From contig NC_091936.1 in the NCBI RefSeq assembly GCF_041260155.1, positions 37,230,866-37,294,865 on the forward strand: a stretch of DNA of 64,000 bases. The letters run 5' to 3'. Below the pieces are notes generated by a model that saw nothing but the letters and a program-made list of their open reading frames with translations, made no database searches and had not been told where the DNA came from. Every line of letters starts with the position of its first letter. The stretch's first letter is position 1. A program made the position numbers and the translations under genes. This DNA is from Ptychodera flava (lineage: Eukaryota; Hemichordata; Enteropneusta; Ptychoderidae). Below are positions 51,413-64,000 of the stretch, piece after piece.

Positions 51413-52513
51413 TTAGGGAGCCAAGGAGCTTTGGGTCAAGGTGCGCATGCTCTGTGAGACTATCGGGTACGAGACCATTTGCGAATTTTGCCCACTCATG
51501 GGTATCTGCGTCTGCAGAGACTGGCTTATGGAAGCTGGAGTGATAGCAGGAGCAATGGATGTAATGCAACCTGCAGAGCCTGGGGTACTGATGGCTTGGG
51601 CTAATGAAACAAGTGGTTGGATCTCTTGTGCTATCAACTGCTGCTGCTCTGCAGTCAGGACTGGCTGCTGGGGACCCGACAGATCTGAATTTATGGTTAT
51701 TGCTGCATTGGTCAGTTGGGGATGATTCTGAGCAGTAGGGACTACCTGGCTGTAGCTTGTCACAGTGCGAAGTCTGGCGCCATCAGGCGTTGGGCTATTA
51801 CGCAACTTGGATGCTCGTAAGCGAGCATTTTGATCTAACAGGACTTCATTTGTAGCCGAGAGATCACTCACTTGTTTCTTTAACTCATCTACTTTGCGCC
51901 TAAGCATAATTATCTCCTCCTCAAGCTCCCGATATTCATACCCCCTCGGGCGAAGGAAATCTCTCTGTAACTCATAATCTAAATCGGCACGAGATCTCTT
52001 CCGCATTCTCTCAAAATCATAATCATCAAACTCGCGCCTCGGCTCAAAGGGATCATCAAATCTACTACGTGGTGGTGGATCTCTTTGTCTGGATCTTAGG
52101 TGAAACTCATAATCGCCCTGACTCATGTGGCGGAATTTGCATCTCACACCTCTACGGCATTCCCCCTTCAGGAAATCGCGGCAAACTGGTATGTCTCCAT
52201 CGTTCATTGAATCGTTGAGAGGTCCTGCACCCACTGAACCTTGGACACGCGACGGCAGATCACCAGTGGATTTGTAAAACTCTTCCTCCTCTCGTGTGCA
52301 ATGGATGAATTTGCAGTTTGGCCGTCTGCACTCTTTGTTTTGAAAATCATGGCAGAACACGTGTGATTTCTGTTTTAAGCCAAGCTTTTCCGCCTCAGAG
52401 TTGTCTGGATGCTCATATTTGCAATTTTTGCCACGCCTGCAAACATTGCGCAGGAAATCGCGGCAAATAGCCTTGTCATCTATGCCATCATTGTCTTTTC
52501 TATCGTTGGACAT
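51413..52513 (-). CDS. ZC3H10: Zinc finger CCCH domain-containing protein 10, complete single-exon CDS
   Basis: 366 residues. Three CCCH fingers: C17-C25-C31-H35, C54-C62-C67-H71 and C111-C119-C125-H129. The phrases AICRDFLRNVC, FCHDFQNKEC and VCRDFLKGEC match vertebrate ZC3H10. Residues about 195-235 are a leucine-zipper-like coiled coil (LRRKVDELKKQVSDL, then ATNEVLLDQNA), also conserved. The C-terminal third is Gln/Ser/Thr/Pro-rich and closes with MVSYPIVSQSMR, another family signature. Known role: RNA-binding protein; the mammalian protein has been linked to microRNA processing and mitochondrial function. The CDS is unbroken. On the minus strand a pyrimidine run ending TTTTTCCAG about 15 bases before the ATG suggests an intron in the 5' UTR. 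Human ZC3H10 is somewhat longer because of its proline-rich tail. Confidence 0.96.
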   Translation of the reverse strand: MSNDRKDNDGIDDKAICRDFLRNVCRRGKNCKYEHPDNSEAEKLGLKQKSHVFCHDFQNKECRRPNCKFIHCTREEEEFYKSTGDLPSRVQGSVGAGPLNDSMNDGDIPVCRDFLKGECRRGVRCKFRHMSQGDYEFHLRSRQRDPPPRSRFDDPFEPRREFDDYDFERMRKRSRADLDYELQRDFLRPRGYEYRELEEEIIMLRRKVDELKKQVSDLSATNEVLLDQNARLRASKLRNSPTPDGARLRTVTSYSQVVPTAQNHPQLTNAAITINSDLSGPQQPVLTAEQQQLIAQEIQPLVSLAQAISTPGSAGCITSIAPAITPASISQSLQTQIPMSGQNSQMVSYPIVSQSMRTLTQSSLAP

Positions 52514-52529
52514 GCTTGTTATAGAACTG

Positions 52530-54750
52530 GAAAAACTGAAAGCCTACCAAATAAGTTAAGACACTGTGGTCTTTTCTGATATCTACTACCTAGAGTCAAA
52601 ACACTGTTCTTAAAGAGCGCTGGGCCTTTTTATGCGATCTCTTGAGATCCTGCAAAAAACGTCTACTTCGTGGTAGCTGCAATGAGGTCGCTGGTCCTGC
52701 TGCAATGCTCACGTTCTGACTGTCGCTTCGCAGATGCAGTGTATGGCAGAAGCACGCACGCTCTGGCTTGCTGCAAGAAAGGAGCAATAAACCACAAGGT
52801 TATTATCATATGCGCAACAATGTCCAATGGCTTTGACAGGACAACCCCTTTGCAGAATGTTCAAACACTTACAGTAGGTATAAATGCGTTAATAAATACA
52901 CCAAAGTTGCTGATAACTCTGTAAGGCATCAGATGAAAGTCTGTTGCCAAAGTCAACTCGTTAAATTTAAACAAAGCAACAGCAAAATAAGTTGATACTT
53001 GGGGGAAATACACAGCATGACCAATTCAATTAAGTACTAAAGCCAGATGTACTACACAAATCTCTTGGACTGAGCAATTTGCCAGCAACAATTTTTCAAA
53101 CAAACTGGCGGACATTTTAGAAAAGACAGTGTTCTTGGCTTTTGTTAAGTAGTAAAATATGAAACAAACCATTACAAAAATAAATGTCCCTTTGCAATTG
53201 AACTGAATTATTTACAAACATTTTAGTTTGTTTGATCTTATACACAGTTTTCATGTTGCTTCTAAAATATTATTTTGGTACTGGTAGATTCATTCAACTT
53301 ATAAGATGTGAGGAGGTTTTGAAATTTGATAACTGAGTGGTGATTGCTAAGCCATGAAACTTAATTCCCTGACAAAGTTATTGCAACTTTGGTGCATATT
53401 TAAATTCTGAACGCGCCAACTATATAACAATGTCAAGATTTCCACACATTTTGGCATCATCATTCCAGGTTAAAGAAAGTATCTCCATGAGAAGTTATTC
53501 GGTCAGTGGTACATAGCATCGAATCAGCCTTTGCACTGCGTTTATCCAACTCCGCTTGACATTGACAAGAATGAATATTGGTGGACACCACACAGCATTG
53601 GGCATTAATCACACAACTTTACCGTGCAAGCTGAGGAGTCAAAACCAAAATCTTGAAAGCCTTTCAGTTTGTATCCGAAGTTGGGTGTCCACTAATCTTC
53701 ACTCTTGCCACATTATTTTCCTTACATCGAAAATAACAGACGCATTTATCTATCGATATCGCCTACTTCATAACACAGACACTTCGCTTTAAATTGGCAA
53801 GACGCCGCATGAAGAACGCTGAGGGTCACGTGGCTACGTCCAAAAAGCAAGCGCAGACTGACAAAGTTCGCACGAAAAATCAAAAACAACCGACCGCCCA
53901 CCGCATTTCTACATTGACGACCTGCTGCTCTATCTATTAAATAGAAAGAAAAAAATTAAAAAGCGCCATTTCGACGATGCAACAGCACCAACGCATGTGG
54001 TTTGTCAGATTTGACGCACCACACTCGAAAATTGAGTACCGTCACAGAGATTTTCACTGACGCTTAGGTTCAAAATAAATGCGTCAAAACCCTTGTGAAT
54101 ATATCCTTTGTGTCATCAAACACAAGCGGGAGAGCAACTTGAAAAACATATGTACCAATTAAAAATGGTCTTGATAAATAGTGATCAAAAATCTTCGACT
54201 GTTTCCTAGTTTCTTCGTTCCGATTTTTCGGTCTTCGGGCCTCGATTTTCCAAGCCGCTGCCTGCAAAAATGGCGTGGTCATAAAAGGCCCTTTAGCTTT
54301 GTAGAAGATCCGAATAAACCCTACACCTGAAATAATAGTGCGAGCTCTCTTGTTTTATTACTTAATATTCTTAACCATGAACATGTAAACAAAAGGGTGA
54401 CATCAATAAAAGCTTACCGGGAAACTCATGAAACTGCAACTTTTATGTTTCTAAGCCTGTATCTTTCTCTAAAGCCAGCCATACTATACGGACTGGCGCG
54501 GCTACTGCTATCTGGCTATTCCTGGGCTAATTGGCGTCTTGAGTGATGACGTCAGGTCACACGCACAGACAGCACGCATAGGTTCAACACAACTAAACTC
54601 CGCTACCTCTCCGCAAACCAGGAAGTTTTACTTGTATCTATCTCGACGTTACATATCCTGTCAAACTTTTCTTTGTTGCCCGTCGTGAAAACTGTAAAAG
54701 CATGTGCTCTTTCGAGGAGAAGCCATGAAAAACGTGTAATTTGCATTTTT
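52530..54750. other. Upstream of ZC3H10, no gene recognised
   Basis: Should hold the ZC3H10 promoter and 5' UTR exon, which I could not place. A 70-residue minus frame at 54070-54282 has no recognisable domain. Confidence 0.35.
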
Positions 54751-54771
54751 AAGGTAGTACGCGCCTCGAAA
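54751..54771. repeat. Solitary terminus of the AAGGTAGTACGC MITE family
   Basis: AAGGTAGTACGCGCCTCGAA; same end as the MITEs in the orphan-gene introns, with no partner end found nearby. Confidence 0.5.
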
Positions 54772-55119
54772 TGGAAACTACTCAGATTTTTGCTTAGGGG
54801 AGAACCATTTGAAAGTGGGGGGGGGGGAAGTCGGCAGGTGAAGAACTTTATAAGAAGGAAAAAGAAGGAAAAAAAAAGAGATGACCCAGTAATGTCTTGA
54901 GAAGAAAAAAATGATCATAGCAGACTAAAGGAAAAAAATTATCACAAAATTTGGGAAATCTGATTCTCTCATTCTCAGGAGGTGCACTGCCTTCGGCAGC
55001 GCAAACATCTTAACATGAGGAAGTCCGATGTCTTCAGTGTTGGATTGACGACTATTGCTACTGAAACACTGATCATGGAAAACATATAGAAAATATCAGT
55101 GTCCAATGTCATTTTCAAA

Positions 55120-55520
55120 CAGTCTTGTTAGTGTAAAACAATTTGAAACACCATTGTACACATCAATTTCTCAAAATTTATGATGCAAGAGGGGGAACAC
55201 CCCCCTCTCAGGCTCTCTCCCTGGGGTGTCCTATGTCATTATCAAATAGTTTTATCAAGTGTCGCACAAATTGAAAACACCACTCACATTGTACCATTGC
55301 ATATTGAAATTTCTACAAAAATATTTATGCAAGAGGAGGCACATCCCCTCTTGTGCTCTCCCCTGGTGTCCTAAGTCATTTTCAAATAGTTTCATCTAGT
55401 ACAAACAAATGTAGACACCTCTCAGATTGTACCACGCTGCATCATTGCACACCACCAAGGTTTCTACATTTTTGATGCGAGAAGGGGGTATCTTGCGCTC
55501 TCCCCTTAGCCTCTTGCACC
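55120..55520. repeat. Tandem units shared with the 32-kb Harbinger-like element
   Basis: About three units of some 150 bp with CACCATTGTACACATCAATT, GATGCAAGAGGGGG, CTCTCCCCTGGTGTCCTA and TCATTTTCAAATAGTTT. Related units lie at about 32190-32400 inside the Harbinger-like element. Confidence 0.65.
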
Positions 55521-57262
55521 TCCACATGATGCTGTGGTAGTTTTTTTTTTTTTTTAACTATTTCATGTCAATAAAGAATTCATTGGAGACAATTGTTTGT
55601 TTTACACAATCTTTGTCCTCTAATTTAGCGTCATCTGTCCTGTGCTCATGTAGAATACTACTTGTTGTATCTAGATGTGTATTTGTATAACATAAACAAT
55701 AGTTATGCATATACGCACAGCCTGGTGTGAACTTGAATGACAATGCCATACCTATCAGAAGATGGTCCCTGCCATATTACGTGGTGAAAGCGCCAAGCTT
55801 GGCCCTTTTTTCCCATGATTCAAAGTACATTAAGTTGATGAAGCCCTAAACTGCAACTTCCGCCAATATTTTTATCCATTTTTGTTTTAAAAATCACGCT
55901 AGTTATACTTGGCAAGAATGGCTTTTACGGAATAAGTGTCCCCAAAGAGCACATGTGTAAAAATCAGCCTTGGATGACTTCTCCCTTTAATGCAAGCACT
56001 CAATCAGATTACTTAGCGATTTTTTGTAGCATTGTCTGCTGTGAGATGGATCATACTTTTTTCCAGTGTGAGAAAAATACACATGCTTTGTATGGATGAA
56101 ATCATCAAACACACATACAAGGACATAAAGATACATAACCTGAAAACTTTTGTTTGGTATAAATATATTTTCTGCAATGAAATACTGTATAGAATGTTTC
56201 ATGTTCTTATCCAAAGATTTGGAAAGTACGTTCACAATAAAAGTGAACTTGAAGGACTTTTTGAATTAAAATTTTTGACATATCAAAGTGATATGCACCA
56301 AATTTACTTTTTCATGCTCTTATGTTTGGTCATAACAACCGTAAAGAACTCTGTATAATATTATGCTGTTGTGGAAAACAGAAATGTACGAGAGAGATTC
56401 ACAATTATAAAATTCAAATTCTATCATACCATGAAGTCACCGCATCAATATCTGCCTTCAAAGAGGCCCTTATTTTACAGGCTGCCCTGAAAACAATTTG
56501 TTGAAGCTTTAACTCAAACTCAAACTTTGTACACGTCACTGTATTTCATTGTATGTTGTAAGCAACTGACTGTGTCACTCAGGGCAAACTGAATGTTTGC
56601 AAACTACATTAAGACAACACTGTAATAAAGTTTGTGAAATAAGATTATTTTTAACCTATCAAAAATTAGTAAAATCAGAGAAAAATCAGAAACGAATAGT
56701 ATTTGACACATAATTTTGTAAATTTATAGAAAACATATTACAAAGCAACTTTGGCACACTCTATATGGTAACTTACCAGAAGTACCCCTACGTATGGGGT
56801 GGGTTAGGCCTCAAATGGTTAAAGTATATTTTCTCATACCAAAAAGTTACCACGTTTGGTAAAAATATGAGCAAAAAATATTGCTAATTTGAGAGAAATG
56901 CTACAGTGAATTTATGCACAGTTTGTAAGCAAAATTTTATGTACCTTTGCACACATACTGCATTATTATTAATTTTTTTGCACTGAATGTTAAACAGTAT
57001 TGTTAGGAACTAAACACTAATAAAATTTCCTAGAAATGTGAAGGCTCCTAAGAAGACTGCTATTGTTCTCTGTAGTTATAATTTCTTAAATTTTCACCTC
57101 TGGACTTTGGTAGCAAAATATATTGTATCCAGGTTCTCAAATTGGTGGGCAGAGGTAAACCTTCACCAACCAGTCTGGTGATTGGTTACATGAGTTGTTG
57201 TAATATTCTTTGAGTTTTTAAGCGTTGGCAACTACAAAACAAATTGCTAATTCGAGCACACA
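55521..57262. other. Downstream of DCAKD, no gene recognised
   Basis: A poly-T run near 55541 and AT-rich sequence. A 108-residue plus frame at 56032-56358 looks like chance. The DCAKD polyadenylation site was not located. Confidence 0.35.
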
Positions 57263-60363
<3,101 letters not shown>

Positions 60364-60779
60364 TCACCGGTGGACAACAGAAGGTTCGAAGTCTAAAGAC
60401 TACCATACATGCTTCTCGCGGCGCACTTCTGAAGTTTTGCTGCTTGATATCGAGTATCCGATAACAATAAATGCCGCCCCCAACGATAACCCAAATGCCA
60501 GGATACCAGGTCTATCTATGCCCGTTAACTATTGGAGGAATGGTGAAAAAATCAACGGAATATCCAATCAGAATTTGCCTTACAAATATTGCTAGTGTCC
60601 GCAGTCACAACATCAGAAATGGCTGCCCCCATGAAACATCATCAACGAGAGAAAATTTGTCACACAAGGCCAAAATATCGTGAAGGGAGGAAAGAACGAG
60701 CCGTAAAGGTAACCGCATTGTAAATTGCACATTCTACGGTGTTGATAAAGAAAGTCAACATGGAGGTTCAGGTAAAAGG

Positions 60780-60960
60780 GAGATCTCGTAAAGTTCTACC
60801 TCCATAGCTCTGCGTACGATCATGGAGGTAGCAGAGTCTCTTCTACCTCCATCATCCATGGTACGATCACGGTCCTACGATGCTGTGTTCCTGGTGTGGT
60901 GGGAGGCCGGGAACACAGCATCGTACGCAGGGCTAACCTCCATTGTGCCATTGGTTGCAG
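60780..60960. repeat. Cluster of hairpins with TACCTCCAT and CCTGCGTACGATG motifs
   Basis: Two adjacent inverted repeats: CTACCTCCAT with ATGGAGGTAG around GCTCTGCGTACGAT, and TACGATGCTGTGTTCC with GGGAACACAGCATCGTA. The second shares its terminus with the element at 12.6 kb. The TSDs are not clear. Confidence 0.6.
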
Positions 60961-61125
60961 TACCAAAAGGGAGGGTCAGAGAGGTCTAAGATACGACACC
61001 AGGGTGGGCCAAGTTACAGATAAAAGTTAGAGCTGAAGTAGCTTGGAAACGCAGCTATCTGTTTGCGGGGTACAGCGTGCGTTGTTATGCGGGTCAAAGG
61101 TCAACCCCGCCACGGATAGCTGCGG

Positions 61126-61931
61126 ACCAACGTAAAGTTGGCGTCATCCTCATCCTCAGCCTCAGCCTCAGGGGTCACGCAAAAATGAGGATGAGGATGA
61201 CGCTACAGCGTCAGCTTCACCGGCGTCAGATCTGATTATTCCTGAATGCGTCTGATGGAATGATAAGTGTAAAAACGACTTTAAAAATGTGCTCCAGGTT
61301 TCATATCACTGTAAATGTTAGTCAAAACACAGTGGGGTATGTATTTCATAATATTAAGTAACCACTTCTCTTAATATCAGTTTCTCACGATGTAGTTATA
61401 ACGCAACATTCTTAGCGCTTAATTTCCTTAAAGTTCAAAGGTTGTATGTTTAATACGTTGAATTTTCAGGCCTCAAGTCATAGTTATACCAGTTAATTGT
61501 TTTATATGTCCTCTGAATAATTAGGGCTTTCATATCGCCTCTCATGGTGGCGATTTTTACACATTTCGGACCACATACTTTTTTTGCACCAATTTTTGGA
61601 AAATCTTAACGCAAGAGTTGAGAGGATACCAACAAACACATCAATGGATCCATGGACTGTAAATTACGAACATTTCCAAAAAACTAGTCTGTATGAGATA
61701 TTCTAACGATAAAATATTACCTGCGAACCAGGTTTACGATTCAAAAGAAAGTTGAGAAAGAATGGAGTTGTTATTTTCTTAAGTTTTGGGCGAATTTTAT
61801 CATTTATCCGTCATCGGGTAGCGCAACTTCGGTAATCTTCGGATACGACGCTGAAGCTGACGCTGAGTAGCGTCAGAAAGGTCACCTGAGGCTGAGGATG
61901 AGGATGAGGATGATGCCAACTTTACGTTGGT
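61126..61931. mobile_element. 806-bp Mutator-like element with exact 9-bp target duplication
   Basis: Terminal inverted repeats of about 100 bp start ACCAACGTAAAGTTGG. The subterminal parts contain CATCCTCATCCTCAGCCTCAG and GACGCT/AGCGTC repeats that can fold on themselves. Flanked by TAGCTGCGG at 61117-61125 and 61932-61940. A 9-bp duplication with long terminal repeats is characteristic of Mutator-like (MuDR) elements. The interior is AT-rich with no transposase, so it is non-autonomous. Confidence 0.75.
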
Positions 61932-61940
61932 TAGCTGCGG

Positions 61941-64000
61941 GCCAACTACCAGCGAAAGTGGGTCTATTACGACGACACAACATGTATCGGAACTTTGAAC
62001 GGCAAATCAACCAAAGTGAGCGTAATTCCATAAAATGACCTATACCTGCCTGAACTCTGATTATTGCTCATTCCCTAACTCCTTTTGAGAACAAAATTTC
62101 TGGTTCGTTTACGTAATTCGGCTGATTTTCCAAGGAGTGCTCAAGATTTTCACTCCAGCAGCGAACTTTGACTTCTATTGATATGCTAATATTATAAGGA
62201 CGTCGCTCGTTCGCAGATCCTTGGTGATTAACGTCTTTTACAATAGGCGTTTCCAGACCAGTGGATAGAGGGACTGTGACGTAACGTTAGACTCTAGGGT
62301 CTATGATGTAACAGAATGTCATCAATAATTACTAAACTATACGAATATTTTAACATCGCGTTTCACAATGACAATTTTGATTGGATATCAACAAAGTTCA
62401 CCTACAATACCTACGTGAGGAGTATATTTCAAAACACTACAGTAGATATCTATAAAAGGAAAAGCTAGCATTCTCTTTATCATTAATTTCATTCCTCCAA
62501 GTTTCACATCAGTAGGTCATAATGAGAACATCAAATATCAACAAGATCAAAATTATACAGTGGTATATGCATGTAAAATCTTCCATATGGATGCTTTTAT
62601 GGATCCAAGATATAAATAACTTCATCAGATATTATGGTAATGTTGAGTATTACATGCATGACATATACTAGAAGTAACACAATATTTCAATTTGAACTCT
62701 AGATGTCAATTGAAAAATTACTCCCTCATGTCCCATGAGTTGGACTGTTGATATCAAAGAAGGAAAAGGCCAGCTGCCCTGCGGCAGGGCGAATGATAAT
62801 TAGGCTCTCATTTATCCCGTGAGCGAATATCTAATAGGAAATTATTTTATGGGCAACCAATAAAAAAGGTCTCTAAAAGCCCAGCACACTCAAAGTGTGG
62901 CGCTGGATGTCCATAGTGTATTTATTGTCTTGGCTCGATTGCTTGGAGCACAGGTGTTCGCAGTATTGCTTGGATAGATTTTGAGGCTGAAGGCCGAACC
63001 TTGGTAGCAGCTATAAAAAAAGGAAGGTGACAGTCTTACATGAAAAATTTGGGAGAGGCCCAAAACCAACGAAATAAGATGTCCACCAACAAAAGTTTAC
63101 ATTGGCTGGTCGTAAATGCCTTCAAAATGCATTAAAAAGTTCAAAAGTATACTCTGGTAATGGCATTTGACTGATGTATGCCAAATCTAGGCCAAATTCA
63201 CTGCCAGGCAATTCTCTGCATTCATGTTGCCAGTCCACCATTTGTTTATTGTACTTTCATGACCGTAATCCTATTGGCTTGTTGCTCAGGCAACAGCTGG
63301 CTCACATGTCTGACTTGTATGTCTTTGTGGCAGGATGAATTACAAATTTTTTCAGTCCTTATTTCCTACGCTTTTGGGCAATTATTCTTTGCCTTGAAAG
63401 AAAATGTTGTGCTGACCTCAATATGAGAAAATCGACCAAAAAATTTACATGGTGAAATTATTAATCATGTTAAAATCTCTGAATGAGCCTTTATATCCTT
63501 AGAAACCTACAAACCAAATTTGAAGGATATCAGACAAAATATGATTTTAGAGCGATGTTTCTACCCCGGAATAGAAAAAACACATTGTGTTCAACGGACT
63601 GAGGTCACTTGAGGTAACGAGATTTCAGTACAAGCAAACTGTCATTGTAAAAATTTGTATGGATACACATGCATTTCCATGTGCATTTGTGCAAGTGCTT
63701 TTGTTTGTACTATGGGTTATTCGAATTTTGGGTTTAACCCATTAATATTTTTATTGAAATTGAGAAAACTAGCCCTCGGAAAAGTACATAGACAAATTTT
63801 GTCATCACTTGCAAAGATCTGAGTGAATTTTATCCGTATAAAGTAAAATTGCAAATTAGGTAGCTCTCAGATTACCGTACGGTAATGGTCATGGAAAAAA
63901 TAAGACCAAAATCTTTGCATCCTGTCAATACTGAGTAACTACATCTGTACTCCAAGTGTCAGATTATGAGAAATCATGTTCACAGACTGATGGAAATACA
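61941..64000. other. Right-hand intergenic stretch, no gene recognised
   Basis: Contains GTGGATAGAGGGACTGTG at 62261-62278, followed by a possible decayed mini-element at 62286-62305 (TAGACTC/GGGTCTA with flanks ACGTAAC and ATGTAAC, 6 of 7). Around 63480-63560 is a diverged piece resembling the CATA-bearing element of the subtilase intron. Confidence 0.45.

Noticed and set aside
51441-51725. 94-residue plus frame
   Set aside because: Antisense shadow of ZC3H10.
56032-56358. 108-residue plus frame
   Set aside because: AT-rich composition, no domain, overlapped by a minus frame of similar length.
60400-60620. Possible small membrane protein upstream of DCAKD (minus strand, GILAFGLSLGAAFIVIGY)
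   Set aside because: No ATG in that frame. The one nearby donor/acceptor pair would give an intron of about 65 bases and lands in the wrong frame.

Overview
The window looks like a piece of an intron-rich, AT-rich animal nuclear genome, most likely from a marine invertebrate deuterostome (hemichordate, echinoderm or cephalochordate). That placement is inference. It rests on GT-AG introns of 0.1-3 kb, an H2A gene with the metazoan stem-loop plus a CAAGAAAGA downstream element, animal-type DCAKD and ZC3H10 genes, and very heavy MITE and microsatellite content. There is no operon structure. I saw no reverse transcriptase, integrase or capsid reading frame.

Layout. 1-5.4 kb (minus): the 5' four coding exons of a secreted proteinase K-like (S8) subtilase; the catalytic His and Ser exons lie beyond the left edge. 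7.7-11.0 kb: a collapsed histone H4 pseudogene (minus) and an intact solitary H2A gene (plus), separated by a 533-bp foldback element. 13.0-18.9 kb (plus): a five-exon, 421-residue gene I cannot name, with three copies of one MITE in its introns, two of them inverted around exon 3. 18.9-51.4 kb: a gene-poor stretch with only one modest candidate (a 108-residue membrane ORF at 41 kb), full of TIR elements, foldbacks, a 1.4-kb tandem duplication, a 2.3-kb core between inverted arms, and two PIF/Harbinger-like elements with TTA/TAA target duplications. 51.4-52.5 kb (minus): single-exon ZC3H10. 57.3-60.3 kb (minus): DCAKD in four exons. 60.8-61.9 kb: hairpin repeats and an 806-bp Mutator-like element with an exact 9-bp target duplication.

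The most interesting signal is a family of palindromic elements, 21 to 533 bp long, that begin CA and end TG and are flanked by direct repeats. The repeat is an exact 7-mer at six loci, an exact 8-mer at one, and a decayed 7-mer at four more. Many share a terminus of the form CANNGWCCCTCCA. The smallest are little more than two transposon tips joined head to head, yet still show perfect target duplications. The target words (GGCAGAC, GGCTAGC, GGCCATC, GGAGGGC, GTCGCTA, GTTTTAC) recall P-element target preference, which suggests, but does not prove, a P-superfamily or other cut-and-paste source.

The genes show no functional linkage to one another: a secreted protease, a core histone, an RNA-binding zinc-finger protein and a CoA-pathway kinase.
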